Part shown: positions 22,707-33,542 of the stretch, one piece after another
Numbering within the stretch: the first letter of the stretch is position 1
Layout of the letters: each line of letters opens with the position of its first letter
Assembly (NCBI RefSeq): GCF_900220985.1
Contig: NZ_OCPC01000006.1
Location: 141,256-205,255, forward strand
Direction: 5' to 3'
Length of the DNA stretch: 64,000 nucleotides
Source: Parahoeflea halophila
GTDB lineage: Bacteria; Pseudomonadota; Alphaproteobacteria; Rhizobiales; Rhizobiaceae
The notes under the pieces: model-generated
Database searches by the model: none
Seen by the model: only the letters and a program-made list of their open reading frames with translations
What the model was told of the DNA's origin: nothing
Translations under genes and position numbers: made by a program

Positions 22707-24152
22707 GTGTCAAACAATTACGACGTGATCATCATCGGGTCCGGCCCTGGCGGCTATATCGCGGCCATCCGTGCGTCCCAGCTCGGGCTCAAGACGGCAG
22801 TTGTCGAACGCGAGCATCTGGCCGGTATCTGTTCGAACTGGGGCTGCATCCCGACCAAGGCGTTGCTGCGCTCGGCCGAAGTGCTGCACCTGAGTGAGCA
22901 TGCCAAGAACTATGGCCTCAAGCTCGAAGGCACGGTGACGCCGGATCTCGACGCCATCGTCAAGCGTTCGCGCGGCATTGCCGAGCGCATGAATGGCGGC
23001 GTCGGCTTCTTGATGAAGAAGAACAAGGTCGACGTCATCTGGGGCGAGGCCAAGCTTACCAAGCCCGGCGAGATCAAGGTCTCCAAGACCACCAAGAAGA
23101 TCGTCGAGCCGCAGGGCCCGATCCCCAAGAACACGCTGGGCGAGGGCACCTACACCGCCAAGCACATCATCGTCGCCACCGGTGCGCGGCCCCGCGCCCT
23201 GCCGGGCATCGAGCCCGACGGCAAGCTGATCTGGACGTACTTCGAGGCGATGAAACCCGAGAAGATGCCGAAATCGCTCTTGGTCATGGGCTCCGGCGCC
23301 ATCGGCATCGAGTTCGCCTCCTTCTACCGCACCATGGGGGTCGACGTGACCGTGGTCGAGGTGATGAAGACCGTCATGCCGGTCGAGGACGCCGAGATCT
23401 CCGCCTTCGCCAAGAAGCAGTTCGACAAGCAGGGCATGAAGATCCTGCTCGAGGCCAAGGTCACCAAGGTGGAAAAGGGCGCCGACTCCGTGACCGCCCA
23501 TGTCGAACTCAAGGACGGCAAGGTCGAGAAGATCACCGCGGACCGGATGATTTCGGCCGTTGGCGTACAGGGCAATATCGAGAATATCGGGCTCGAAGCG
23601 CTTGGTGTGAAAACCGATCGCGGCTGCATCGTTATTGACGGTTACGGCAAGACCAATGTGCCCGGCCTTTATGCCATCGGCGACGTCGCCGGTCCGCCGA
23701 TGCTGGCGCACAAGGCCGAGCACGAGGCCGTCATCTGCGTCGAGAAGATTGCCGGCATGCCCAATGTGCACCCGATGGACAAGCTCAAGATCCCCGGCTG
23801 CACCTATTGCAATCCGCAGGTGGCAAGCGTTGGTCTCACCGAAGCCAAGGCCAAGGAACAGGGACGCGACATCCGCGTCGGCCGGTTCCCCTTTGTTGCC
23901 AATGGCAAGGCGATTGCGCTCGGCGAAGACCAGGGCATGGTCAAGACAATCTTCGACAAGAAGACCGGTGAACTGCTGGGCGCCCATCTGGTCGGTGCGG
24001 AGGTTACCGAGCTGATCCAGGGCTTTGTCGTGGCGATGAACCTCGAGACCACCGAGGAAGAGTTGATGCACACCATCTTCCCGCATCCGACGATCTCGGA
24101 AACGCTGAAGGAAAGCGTGCTTGACGCCTATGGGCAGGCGCTCAACGCGTGA
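22707..24152 (+). CDS. lpdA: Dihydrolipoyl dehydrogenase (E3)
   Basis: E3 reoxidises dihydrolipoamide with NAD via FAD. The 481 residues start at a GTG (22707) preceded by AGAGGAGA and show GSGPGGYIAAIRA (FAD), the redox pair Cys42/Cys47 in CSNWGC, GSGAIGIEFASFYR (NAD), AIGDVAGPPMLAHKA, and the C-terminal His-Glu dyad in FPHPTISET. The motif CSNWGC instead of the common CLNVGC and an insertion around residues 115-145 (KTTKKIVEPQG) mark the subgroup paired with pyruvate dehydrogenase. The stop overlaps the next start by four bases. Confidence 0.97.
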   Translation: MSNNYDVIIIGSGPGGYIAAIRASQLGLKTAVVEREHLAGICSNWGCIPTKALLRSAEVLHLSEHAKNYGLKLEGTVTPDLDAIVKRSRGIAERMNGGVGFLMKKNKVDVIWGEAKLTKPGEIKVSKTTKKIVEPQGPIPKNTLGEGTYTAKHIIVATGARPRALPGIEPDGKLIWTYFEAMKPEKMPKSLLVMGSGAIGIEFASFYRTMGVDVTVVEVMKTVMPVEDAEISAFAKKQFDKQGMKILLEAKVTKVEKGADSVTAHVELKDGKVEKITADRMISAVGVQGNIENIGLEALGVKTDRGCIVIDGYGKTNVPGLYAIGDVAGPPMLAHKAEHEAVICVEKIAGMPNVHPMDKLKIPGCTYCNPQVASVGLTEAKAKEQGRDIRVGRFPFVANGKAIALGEDQGMVKTIFDKKTGELLGAHLVGAEVTELIQGFVVAMNLETTEEELMHTIFPHPTISETLKESVLDAYGQALNA

Positions 24153-24400
24153 GCGGGTTCGGCCGGATGCCAAGAGCTGTGGTGCTGCCGGTGATCGGCG
24201 GTGCCGTGCTCGGCGCCCTTGGCGGTCTGGCAGCCCTGAGCGGCCGCGGCGCGGTGGAACTGGGCGCCGTCCGGCTTGAAGGGCTGGCGGGAATTCTCGC
24301 GGTATCGGTCATCCTGGCATTGATGGGACTGATGCTCGGCCTTACATTCTGGTTGATCATGCGCGCGCTTGAAAACGCCGCCAACGGAGACAGATGGTGA
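24149..24400 (+). CDS. Small membrane protein, unknown function
   Basis: An 83-residue protein with a GTG start that overlaps the lpdA stop (GTGA), implying translational coupling. Two hydrophobic helices (about 10-30 and 45-70) are rich in Gly, Ala and Leu, and the C-terminus (ENAANGDRW) is polar. I do not recognise a family. It in turn overlaps the following GlsB-like gene, so lpdA and two small membrane proteins appear to be one unit ahead of lipA. Confidence 0.65.
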   Translation: MSGFGRMPRAVVLPVIGGAVLGALGGLAALSGRGAVELGAVRLEGLAGILAVSVILALMGLMLGLTFWLIMRALENAANGDRW

Positions 24401-24675
24401 TGGAACATGAGGCGGGCTTCATGACAATGCCCGGTGTCGGGTTTTTCGGTCTGCTGCTGATCGGCGCCATTGCCGGCTACGTGGCCGAACGCGTGATGAA
24501 GCGCGATCACGGGCTGTTCACCAACATGCTGGTCGGCATCGCCGGTTCCTTTGTCGGCGGCGCACTGGCCGGAGTGCTCAACATCAATTACTACGGATTT
24601 GCCGGAAATCTGGTTGTCGCCATAGCCGGCGCAATCCTCATTCTCTGGATTTTCGGCCGCTCCAAGCGCGGCTGA
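24394..24675 (+). CDS. GlsB/YeaQ/YmgE family membrane protein
   Basis: A 93-residue protein with three hydrophobic segments and glycine zipper patterns (GLLLIGAIAGYVAERVM, NMLVGIAGSFVGGALAGVL, VVAIAGAILILWIFGR), typical of transglycosylase-associated/GlsB stress proteins. Function is not known beyond association with envelope stress. ATG at 24394 overlaps the upstream gene; the in-frame ATG at 24400 has the better spacing to ACGGAG. Confidence 0.8.
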   Translation: MVMEHEAGFMTMPGVGFFGLLLIGAIAGYVAERVMKRDHGLFTNMLVGIAGSFVGGALAGVLNINYYGFAGNLVVAIAGAILILWIFGRSKRG

Positions 24676-24704
24676 ACCACAACGCGAATTGAAGGGACCA
24701 CGAA

Positions 24705-25694
24705 ATGGTCACGATCCTCGACGCCACCAAGCCTGATGCGATCAAGCCCGAGACCCGGCGCGTCCGCCACCCGGAAAAGCAGAAGCGTCCGGATACCGAG
24801 GTCAAGCGCAAGCCGGAATGGATTCGCGTCAAGGCGCCGACATCCAAGGGCTATCAGGAAACCCGCTCGATCGTGAAGGAAAACAACCTCGTCACGGTCT
24901 GCGAAGAAGCTGGTTGCCCCAATATCGGCGAGTGCTGGGACAAGAAGCACGCTAGTTTCATGATCATGGGCGAAATCTGCACCCGCGCCTGTGCGTTCTG
25001 CAACGTGATTACCGGCAAGCCCAATGCGCTGGACGTGCACGAGCCCTACAATGTCGCCAAGGCGGTCAAGCAGATGGGCCTGCAACACGTCGTCATCACC
25101 TCGGTCGACCGCGATGATCTCGACGATGGCGGCGCCGAGCATTTCGAAAAGGTGATCCGCTCGATCCGTGCAGCCTCTCCGGAGACGACGATTGAAATCC
25201 TGACGCCGGATTTCCTGCGCAAGCCCGGCGCGCTCGAACGCGTGGTTGCCGCCAAGCCCGACGTCTTCAACCACAATCTCGAAACCGTGCCCGGCAACTA
25301 TCTGACCGTTCGTCCCGGCGCGCGCTATTTCCATTCGCTCAGACTGTTGCAGCGGGTCAAGGAACTCGACCCGACCATGTTCACCAAGTCCGGCATCATG
25401 GTGGGCCTGGGTGAGGAGCGCAACGAAGTGTTGCAACTGATGGACGATCTGCGCTCGGCCGATGTCGACTTCATGACCATCGGCCAGTACCTGCAGCCGA
25501 CCCGCAAGCACCACGAGGTGATGGCCTATATCACGCCGGATGAGTTCAAGAGCTACGAGAAGATCGCCTACACCAAGGGCTTCCTGATGGTCTCGTCGAG
25601 CCCGCTCACCCGTTCTTCGCACCACGCCGGCGATGATTTCGCCCGTCTCAAGGCCAACCGGGAAGCGAAGCTGGCGGCTGCGGCAGCCGGCTGA
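24705..25694 (+). CDS. lipA: Lipoyl synthase
   Basis: LipA is a radical SAM enzyme that inserts two sulfur atoms into the octanoyl group of lipoyl domains, here presumably those of PdhB and PdhC nearby. The 329 residues contain both cluster motifs: the auxiliary cluster [12 protein letters not shown] and the radical [11 protein letters not shown]. The C-terminal [15 protein letters not shown] matches the conserved RSSY/H segment that closes the auxiliary cluster. ATG at 24705 follows AAGGGA. The Coq10/RatA-like gene starts four bases after the stop. Confidence 0.97.
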   Translation: MVTILDATKPDAIKPETRRVRHPEKQKRPDTEVKRKPEWIRVKAPTSKGYQETRSIVKENNLVTVCEEAGCPNIGECWDKKHASFMIMGEICTRACAFCNVITGKPNALDVHEPYNVAKAVKQMGLQHVVITSVDRDDLDDGGAEHFEKVIRSIRAASPETTIEILTPDFLRKPGALERVVAAKPDVFNHNLETVPGNYLTVRPGARYFHSLRLLQRVKELDPTMFTKSGIMVGLGEERNEVLQLMDDLRSADVDFMTIGQYLQPTRKHHEVMAYITPDEFKSYEKIAYTKGFLMVSSSPLTRSSHHAGDDFARLKANREAKLAAAAAG

Positions 25695-25698
25695 TTCA

Positions 25699-26160
25699 AT
25701 GCCTCAATACGAAACCACCCGCACCGTTCCCCATTCGCCGCGCCAGATGTTCGATCTGGTGGCCGATGTCGAGCGCTACCCGGAATTCCTGCCTTTGTGC
25801 GAGGCGCTGTCGGTTCGCTCGCGCAAGGACGGCGACGCCAAGTCTCTGCTGATTGCCGACATGACCGTGGGTTACAAGAAGATCCGCGAGACCTTCACAA
25901 GCCAGGTGCTGCTCAAGCCCGAGGATCTGGTGATCGATGTCAAATACCTCGATGGTCCGTTCAAGTATCTCGACAACAAATGGACTTTCGAGCCACGCAG
26001 CGATGGCGGATGCGAAGTCAGGTTTTTCATCGATTATGAGTTCAAGAGCATGGTGCTCGGTGCTTTGATGGGCGCGATGTTCGACCGCGCCTTTCGCATG
26101 TTTGCCGAGGCCTTTGAAAAACGCGCCCGAAAGATCTACGGCGAAACCGGAGTGTCTTGA
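25699..26160 (+). CDS. Coq10/RatA-type SRPBCC (START-like) protein
   Basis: A 153-residue protein with the polyketide-cyclase/START fold: PQYETTRTVPHSPRQMFDLV at the start, DVERYPEFLPLC, and the long C-terminal helix MFDRAFRMFAEAFEKRA. Relatives are the ubiquinone-binding Coq10 and the ribosome-association factor RatA; in bacteria a role in ubiquinone-dependent respiration is better supported than a toxin role. It follows lipA by four bases and is convergent with pncC. Confidence 0.85.
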   Translation: MPQYETTRTVPHSPRQMFDLVADVERYPEFLPLCEALSVRSRKDGDAKSLLIADMTVGYKKIRETFTSQVLLKPEDLVIDVKYLDGPFKYLDNKWTFEPRSDGGCEVRFFIDYEFKSMVLGALMGAMFDRAFRMFAEAFEKRARKIYGETGVS

Positions 26161-26165
26161 GAAGC

Positions 26166-26723
26166 CTAGCGCAAGTCGGCACGGCCGAGCAGGGCCTCAA
26201 GTGCGGCACATACGGTTGCGGCGCGGATCATGTCGCGGCTCCATGAGGGATCCCATCTGAGTTCGGAAGCGCTGGTCAGGTCGCCGGGGCCGGAAAGGCC
26301 CATCCAGACCAGTCCCACCGGCTTGTCCCGGCTGCCGCCACCGGGACCGGCTACGCCGGTGACCGAGACCGCAATATCGGCCCGTGAGCGCCGCCGCGCG
26401 CCTAGCACCATTTCGGTTGCTACCTGCGCCGACACCGCGCCGTAGGCCTCGAGTGTTGCTGCCCGCACGCCCAGCATGTCCTGCTTGGCCTCGTTGGAGT
26501 AGGTCACGAACCCGCGGTCGAAGACGGCGGAAGAGCCGGCAATGTCGGTAATTGCCGCGGCGATCAGACCGCCGGTGCAGGATTCCGCGGTCGCCACCAT
26601 GGTTGCCGGACCGCGGGAAAACGTGTCGATAATCTCTTGCGCCAGCTCACGGCAGTCAGCGCGCAGGCCGGCAAGCATCTCCACGTCGCTGCCGGCGTCG
26701 TCATGATTTGAACCGGTACTCAT
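26166..26723 (-). CDS. pncC: CinA C-terminal domain protein (nicotinamide-nucleotide amidohydrolase, PncC type)
   Basis: The enzyme deamidates NMN to nicotinate mononucleotide in NAD salvage. The 185-residue protein consists of just the CinA C-terminal domain: [33 protein letters not shown], and [17 protein letters not shown] are all conserved. There is no N-terminal MoaB-like domain. Its ATG overlaps the ispF stop (ATGA). An internal ATG 16 codons later may be the functional start, as the first residues are non-conserved. Confidence 0.9.
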   Translation of the reverse strand: MSTGSNHDDAGSDVEMLAGLRADCRELAQEIIDTFSRGPATMVATAESCTGGLIAAAITDIAGSSAVFDRGFVTYSNEAKQDMLGVRAATLEAYGAVSAQVATEMVLGARRRSRADIAVSVTGVAGPGGGSRDKPVGLVWMGLSGPGDLTSASELRWDPSWSRDMIRAATVCAALEALLGRADLR

Positions 26724-27241
26724 CTGGCGGCTCCGTAAACCACGGTCGCCGTGGCAATTGCGGCAATGCCTTCGCGGCGGCCGATGAAGCCGATCATCTC
26801 GTTGGTGGTGGCTTTCACCGAACAGCGGTCGATCGAGATATCGAGAATGCGCGCCAGTGATTGGCGCATTTCGAGCCGGTGCGGACCGATCTTCGGTTGT
26901 TCCGCGATCAGCGAGACATCGGCGTTCATGATGACGCCACCGGCATCACGCACCAGCTTCGCCGCATGGGCCAGGAAGATGTCGGAGGAGGCGCCGCGCC
27001 ATTGCGGATCGGAAGGCGGAAAATGATCGCCGATATCGCCCGCCGCGCAGGTTGCCAGCAATGCGTCGGTCAGCGCATGCAGGCCGACATCGGCATCTGA
27101 ATGGCCGTCGAGCCGCTGATTGTGCGGAATTTCGACGCCGCAGAGCGTAACGGACTTGCCTGCCACTAGCCGGTGTACGTCATAACCGTTACCGGTGCGC
27201 ACATCCGGCAGCAGCGGGGCCGATTGGTTTTCCTTGGTCAT
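26720..27241 (-). CDS. ispF: 2-C-methyl-D-erythritol 2,4-cyclodiphosphate synthase, stand-alone
   Basis: IspF makes the cyclic diphosphate of the MEP isoprenoid pathway. The 173 residues include the zinc ligands in [25 protein letters not shown] and [12 protein letters not shown], and the end [13 protein letters not shown]. In most Rhizobiales this domain is the C-terminal half of a bifunctional IspDF; here there is no IspD, and the gene starts with its own ribosome binding site (GAGGA about nine bases ahead of the ATG at 27241). The leader [21 protein letters not shown] still looks like the linker of a fusion. It is divergent from dusB. Confidence 0.95.
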   Translation of the reverse strand: MTKENQSAPLLPDVRTGNGYDVHRLVAGKSVTLCGVEIPHNQRLDGHSDADVGLHALTDALLATCAAGDIGDHFPPSDPQWRGASSDIFLAHAAKLVRDAGGVIMNADVSLIAEQPKIGPHRLEMRQSLARILDISIDRCSVKATTNEMIGFIGRREGIAAIATATVVYGAAR

Positions 27242-27421
27242 GGCTTTTCATCCTCGGCATTTGGGCTGGGCTGTGGCGGCCCCGGTTGCTCCTGTGTTTA
27301 GAGGTTGCGTTTACCGGAAAAAAGCTCTTTTGCATTTTTCTCGCCCCGCCCGCGAATACGCCTTGGCAACACGATCATGATTGTCTAAAAAAAAGGCAGA
27401 AACGAGAGTTGCACGAAACGA

Positions 27422-28434
<1,013 letters not shown>

Positions 28435-28438
<4 letters not shown>

Positions 28439-29598
28439 GCGAGAGATTTGCAGAGCAGGCCGCTGCGGTTGACATGGACACCGCCGGCATGGTGCTCAAC
28501 GCCATCCAGCATCCGGTGATCATGGTCGACCCCAACAGCATGGTGTGTTTTGCCAACTGGGAGGCGGAATCCTTTTTCGCCGCAAGTGCGGCCCATCTCG
28601 GCCGCCACACGCTCGACACCTTCATTCCATTCGGAAGTCCGCTGCTCGAACTGATAGAACAGGTGCGCGAACGCCGGGCGGCGGTCAACGAGTACCGGGT
28701 CGACCTGAGTTCGCCACGGCTTGGCAGCGACAAGCTGGTCGATCTCTATGTCGCGCCCGTCGCCGGCCTGCCCGGAAATGTCGTCGTCGTGTTTCAGGAA
28801 CGCTCGATGGCCGACAAGATCGACCGCCAGTTGACCCATCGCGCGGCCGCGCGGTCCGTCACCGGGCTGGCCTCGATGCTGGCCCACGAGATCAAAAATC
28901 CGCTTTCGGGCATTCGTGGAGCGGCGCAACTGCTTGAGATGTCGGTGGGAGACGAGGACCGTGCCCTGGCGCGGCTGATCCGCGATGAGACGGACCGCAT
29001 CGTCTCGCTCGTCGACCGCATGGAGATATTCTCGGACGAACGGCCGGTCGACCGGACGCCAGTCAACATCCACTCGGTCCTCGACCATGTCAAAGCGGTG
29101 GCCAAGGCCGGGTTTGCGCGCAGGATCAAATTCGTCGAACTCTACGATCCATCGCTTCCGCCGGTCTATGCCAATCGTGATCAGCTGGTTCAGATCTTCC
29201 TCAATCTGGTCAAGAACGCCGCCGAAGCGATCGGCGAAGATCCCAACGGCGAGATCGTGCTGACGACGGCCTATCGGCCGGGCATCAAGCTTTCGGTGGC
29301 CGGTACACGGGAAAAAATCTCGCTGCCGCTCGAATTCTGCGTTCAGGACAACGGCCCCGGCGTGCCGGCGGATCTCGTCTCGCACCTGTTCGACCCTTTC
29401 GTCACCACCAAGACCAATGGCTCGGGCCTGGGCCTTGCGCTGGTGGCAAAGATCGTCGGCGGTCATGGCGGCATCGTTGAATGTGACAGCCAGAACCGCA
29501 AGACCACTTTCCGCATTCTGATGCCGGTTTCGCCCGACGGCCGGCCACCAAAACCGCTGCCTGCTCGCATGAGCGGCGCATCCGGACAGAAGGACTGA
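28435..29598 (+). CDS. ntrB: Nitrogen regulation sensor histidine kinase NtrB
   Basis: A soluble kinase/phosphatase that reads nitrogen state through PII and controls NtrC. The 387 residues hold a PAS domain (about 18-120), the HisKA dimerisation helix with phospho-acceptor His151 in [16 protein letters not shown], and the ATPase domain with [10 protein letters not shown] (N box), DNGPGVP (G1) and GSGLGLALV (G2). There are no membrane segments, as expected for NtrB. GTG start at 28435 overlaps dusB; ntrC begins four bases after the stop. Confidence 0.96.
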
Positions 29599-29602
29599 GC
29601 TG

Positions 29603-31054
29603 ATGGGCAAAGCCACTATTCTTGTCGCCGATGATGACGCGGCTATCCGCACCGTTCTCAACCAGGCCCTGACCCGGGCCGGCTACGAGGTCCGCATCAC
29701 CTCCAATGCGGCGACACTCTGGCGCTGGGTTTCGGCCGGCGATGGCGATCTGGTCATCACCGACGTGATCATGCCTGATGAAAACGCCTTCGACATGCTG
29801 CCCAGAATTCGCCGCGCCCGGCCGGATCTGCCGGTGCTGGTGATGAGCGCGCAAAACACCTTCATGACCGCCATCAAGGCATCCGAAGGCGGGGCCTATG
29901 ACTATTTGCCCAAGCCGTTCGATCTCACCGAGATGATCGGCACCATCGGCCGGGCCTTGTCGGAACCGCGCAAGCTTGCCGTCCAGCCCGAGGAAACCAC
30001 CGAGGGCATGCCGCTGGTCGGCCGCTCAACCGCCATGCAGGAGATCTACCGGGTTCTGGCTCGCCTCATGCAGACCGACCTGACGCTGATGATTACCGGT
30101 GAGTCGGGCACCGGCAAGGAGCTGGTTGCCAAGGCGCTGCACGATTACGGAAAGCGCCGCAACGGCCCCTTCGTGGCCATCAACATGGCTGCGATCCCGC
30201 GCGATCTGATTGAATCGGAACTCTTCGGACACGAAAAGGGCGCCTTTACCGGCGCTCAGCACAAGTCCACCGGCCGCTTCGAGCAGGCCGAGGGGGGCAC
30301 CCTGTTCCTTGACGAGATCGGCGATATGCCGATGGATGCGCAGACCCGTCTGCTGCGTGTGCTGCAGCAGGGTGAATACACCACCGTGGGCGGCCGCACC
30401 CCGATCAGGACCGATGTGCGCATCGTTGCCGCCACCAACAAGGATCTCAAGATCCTGATCAATCAGGGCCTGTTCCGCGAAGATCTTTATTATCGTCTCA
30501 ATGTCGTACCGCTGCGCCTTCCGGCACTTCGCGACCGCGCCGAGGACGTACCGGATCTGGTCCGTCACTTCGTGCGTGGCGCGGTCGGCGAGGGGCTTGA
30601 TGCCAAGCGCTTTGACAACGAGGCGCTGGAGCTGCTCAAGGCCTATCCGTGGCCAGGCAATGTCCGCGAACTCGAAAATGTCGTCCGCCGCGTCATGGCG
30701 CTCTACCCACAGGATGTCATAACCCGCGAAATCATCGACAATGAGCTGCGCATCGAAACGCCGGAGCCGCCCTCGCCGCAGGGGGCGACTGCCATGGGAC
30801 CGGTCACCATCGCCCAGTCGGTAGAAGAGAACATGCGTCGCTACTTCTCGGGTTTCGGCGAGGAGCTGCCGCCGTCGGGACTCTATCAGAGAGTGCTGGA
30901 GGAGGTAGAGTATCCGCTTATCCTGGCCGCCCTGACGGCAACCCGTGGCAACCAGATCAAGGCCGCGGACCTGCTCGGTCTTAACCGCAACACACTGCGC
31001 AAGAAGATCCGCGAGCTCGGCGTCACGGTCTATCGCTCGCCGCGCCCGGCCTGA
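29603..31054 (+). CDS. ntrC: Nitrogen regulation response regulator NtrC
   Basis: A sigma-54-dependent activator. The 483 residues are a receiver domain (1-120, phospho-acceptor Asp54, conserved Lys in YLPKPFD), an AAA+ domain (about 140-375; Walker A GESGTGKE at 166-173, sigma-54 contact loop GAFTGA at 213-218) and a Fis-type helix-turn-helix at the C-terminus (about 440-480). All catalytic parts are intact, in contrast to NtrX further on. ATG at 29603 follows AAGGACTGAG. Confidence 0.97.
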   Translation: MGKATILVADDDAAIRTVLNQALTRAGYEVRITSNAATLWRWVSAGDGDLVITDVIMPDENAFDMLPRIRRARPDLPVLVMSAQNTFMTAIKASEGGAYDYLPKPFDLTEMIGTIGRALSEPRKLAVQPEETTEGMPLVGRSTAMQEIYRVLARLMQTDLTLMITGESGTGKELVAKALHDYGKRRNGPFVAINMAAIPRDLIESELFGHEKGAFTGAQHKSTGRFEQAEGGTLFLDEIGDMPMDAQTRLLRVLQQGEYTTVGGRTPIRTDVRIVAATNKDLKILINQGLFREDLYYRLNVVPLRLPALRDRAEDVPDLVRHFVRGAVGEGLDAKRFDNEALELLKAYPWPGNVRELENVVRRVMALYPQDVITREIIDNELRIETPEPPSPQGATAMGPVTIAQSVEENMRRYFSGFGEELPPSGLYQRVLEEVEYPLILAALTATRGNQIKAADLLGLNRNTLRKKIRELGVTVYRSPRPA

Positions 31055-31080
31055 CGTGTTTCGGTGACGCCCACGGCCGC

Positions 31081-31110
31081 TTGACAGGGATTGTTCACAC
31101 GTTGCATTTT
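31081..31110 (+). promoter_or_regulatory. Possible promoter of ntrYX
   Basis: A perfect TTGACA hexamer (31081-31086) is followed 18 bases later by CATTTT (31105-31110). The 118-base gap between ntrC and ntrY is the only notable break in the ntr cluster, so a separate promoter there is plausible. A small hairpin GTTGC/GCAAC lies just downstream. The -10 is weak. Confidence 0.3.
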
Positions 31111-31172
31111 CGCCACATTCTGTTGCTTGTTCGCAACGGTAGTCGGAGCGCAACTGAGGTGGCACGCAGCAC

Positions 31173-33542
31173 ATGGCAATCGACACGGCGCCCGGACCGG
31201 CACAGACGGGCCTAACAGGATCCGGCCGCAATACCGCTGGCGGTGAAATGGCTAAAACCGGTTCGCAGCACGCACCGAAGCCCGGTGCATCGGCTGATGC
31301 CGGACGATTTGTCGGTGGCGCAGGCAGTCGTCGCAACCTGTTTACGCTGCCGGGCATTGCCCTGGTCGTCTCCGCCTTTCTCAGCGCCCTGATATCCTTT
31401 GCCATTCTGCTCGGCCTGACGCCGATTGACCCGGTCGATCGGGTCGTGCTTAGCGCGGTGGTAATCAATCTTGTCTTTGTTATCGGTCTGGTGACGCTGG
31501 TTTTTCTCGAGATTCGCTCGCTACTCAGGGCGCGCCGACGGGGAAAGGCGGCGGCAAAGCTTCACATCCGCATCGTTGCGCTGTTTTCGATCGTGGCCAT
31601 TCTGCCTGCCATTCTGGTGGCCATCGTGGCGTCGATCACGCTGGACGTGGGACTTGACCGCTGGTTCTCGATCCGCACCAAGGCGATCGTCAATTCCTCG
31701 CTGTCGGTCGCTGAAGCCTATGTGCTCGAGAATGCCCGATTTCTGCAGGGGCAGACCGTGTCGATGGCCAATGATCTCGACAACGCCCGGTCGCTCTATT
31801 CGCTCGACCGGGTCGGTTTTTCCCAATTCATGACGCGCCAGGCGATCGGTCGGGGCCTGCTCGGGGCCTTCCTCATCCGCGAGGATGGCAGTGTCATCCT
31901 GCAGGCCGACATCGAAACGGAGCGGCCATTGCCTGCGGTGCCGGAGCGGGCGCTCAAGGATGCGGTCAACGGGCAGCCGACGCTGATCCCGCCTGGTGTC
32001 ACCAACCTGGTGGGCGCGCTGATGCCGCTGCAGCAGATCAGCGGGACGATGCTCTACACCGTCCGTGTGGTCGATGCCGAGGTGATGCGCTCGATGCGGT
32101 TGATGGAGGAGGCGACACTGGAATACCAGACCCTTGAGCAGGGGCGGGCATCGCTGCAACTGGCCTTCGGCATTCTCTATCTAGGATTTGCCCTGATCGT
32201 GCTGCTGTCGGCGATCTGGACCGCCATCGCCGTTGCCGACCGTCTGGTTCGCCCGATCCGGGTGCTGATCGGGGCCTCCGACGATGTCGCCAGCGGAAAT
32301 CTCGATGTGGTGGTGCCGGTTCATGCCTCCGACGGCGATGTCGGTTCGCTGGCGCAGACCTTCAACAACATGATCGTGCAGATCCGGACCCAGCGGGACG
32401 AGATCCTTTCGGCCAAGGACCAGATCGACGACCGCAGGCGATTCACCGAAGCGGTTCTGTCCGGCGTCTCCGCAGGCGTGGTCGGCGTCGATCACAATGG
32501 CACGGTGACCATAGCCAACCGCTCGGCCTGCGAAATTCTCGGGGGTGGCGAAGCCGATGTTATTGACCAGCATTTCACAGAGCTGGCGCCGGAGTTCGAA
32601 ACCGTCATCGCCGAGGCCTCGATGCGGCCGCGTTCGGCGGCAATCGCGCAAGTGACGCTCTACCGCGGCGGCAAGGAGCGCACGCTCAACGTCAAGGTAA
32701 CCCGCGAGGAGAGCCATGACGGGCTCGAATCCTTCGTCGTCACGCTGGATGACATCACCGACCTCGTCATTGCCCAGCGCTCGACCGCCTGGGCCGACGT
32801 CGCCCGACGTATTGCCCACGAGATCAAGAATCCGCTGACACCGATCCAGCTCTCCGCCGAACGCATCCGGCGCCGCTATGGCAAGCAGATCCCCGACGAG
32901 GATCGCGCAGTCTTCGACCAGTGCACCAATACGATTGTGCGCCAGGTCGAGGATATCGGCCGCATGGTCGATGAGTTTTCCTCCTTCGCCCGTATGCCGA
33001 AACCGTCCAAGGTGCGCACCGATCTGCGCGAAATCCTCAAGGACGCCGCGTTTTTGCGTGAGGTCAGCCGCTCCGACATCGACTTCAGCAGCGAGTTCCC
33101 GGAAGAGCCGCTGGAAGGCGAGTTTGATCCGCGCATGCTGGGGCAGGCCTTCGCCAACCTGGTCAAGAACGCCACCGAGGCGATTGACGCGGTTCCGTCT
33201 GATCAGGAGCGGTCCGGCAAGACCATCATCGTGCGCGCCGCCCGTTCGCTCGACGGGCGAGAATACGTCGTTGACATCATCGACAATGGCCGGGGGCTTC
33301 CGGGCGAGAACCGGCATCGCCTGCTCGAGCCCTACATGACTATGCGCGACAAGGGCACCGGCCTCGGTCTCGCCATCGTCAAGAAGATCATTGATGATCA
33401 CGGCGGCACCATCCAGTTGCGCGATGCGCCGGTCGAGGTCGACGGAGGCAAGGGGGCGATGATAACCGTCCGTCTACCGGTCGAGGCCCCGGGCAGCGAA
33501 GAGCAAGAAGAAAATGAAAGGGAACCGGCAGATGGCGTCTGA
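31173..33542 (+). CDS. ntrY: Membrane sensor histidine kinase NtrY
   Basis: The 789-residue protein has a polar N-terminal extension of 50 residues, three N-terminal membrane helices (about 57-80, 92-115, 133-157), a periplasmic loop, a fourth helix (about 330-352), then HAMP, PAS (about 425-530), HisKA with His549 in [20 protein letters not shown], and the ATPase domain (NLVKNATEAID, DNGRGLP, GTGLGLAIV). NtrYX systems couple nitrogen, oxygen or redox and envelope state in alphaproteobacteria; the signal is not evident from sequence. ntrX overlaps its 3' end by 11 bases. Confidence 0.95.
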   Translation: MAIDTAPGPAQTGLTGSGRNTAGGEMAKTGSQHAPKPGASADAGRFVGGAGSRRNLFTLPGIALVVSAFLSALISFAILLGLTPIDPVDRVVLSAVVINLVFVIGLVTLVFLEIRSLLRARRRGKAAAKLHIRIVALFSIVAILPAILVAIVASITLDVGLDRWFSIRTKAIVNSSLSVAEAYVLENARFLQGQTVSMANDLDNARSLYSLDRVGFSQFMTRQAIGRGLLGAFLIREDGSVILQADIETERPLPAVPERALKDAVNGQPTLIPPGVTNLVGALMPLQQISGTMLYTVRVVDAEVMRSMRLMEEATLEYQTLEQGRASLQLAFGILYLGFALIVLLSAIWTAIAVADRLVRPIRVLIGASDDVASGNLDVVVPVHASDGDVGSLAQTFNNMIVQIRTQRDEILSAKDQIDDRRRFTEAVLSGVSAGVVGVDHNGTVTIANRSACEILGGGEADVIDQHFTELAPEFETVIAEASMRPRSAAIAQVTLYRGGKERTLNVKVTREESHDGLESFVVTLDDITDLVIAQRSTAWADVARRIAHEIKNPLTPIQLSAERIRRRYGKQIPDEDRAVFDQCTNTIVRQVEDIGRMVDEFSSFARMPKPSKVRTDLREILKDAAFLREVSRSDIDFSSEFPEEPLEGEFDPRMLGQAFANLVKNATEAIDAVPSDQERSGKTIIVRAARSLDGREYVVDIIDNGRGLPGENRHRLLEPYMTMRDKGTGLGLAIVKKIIDDHGGTIQLRDAPVEVDGGKGAMITVRLPVEAPGSEEQEENEREPADGV

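Noticed and set aside
22710-24173. Open minus-strand frame of 487 codons across lpdA
   Set aside because: Antisense shadow; lpdA has every expected motif.
31161-31180. Sigma-54-like promoter TGGCACG near the ntrY start
   Set aside because: The GC dinucleotide needed ten bases after GG is AT, and the site overlaps the start codon.
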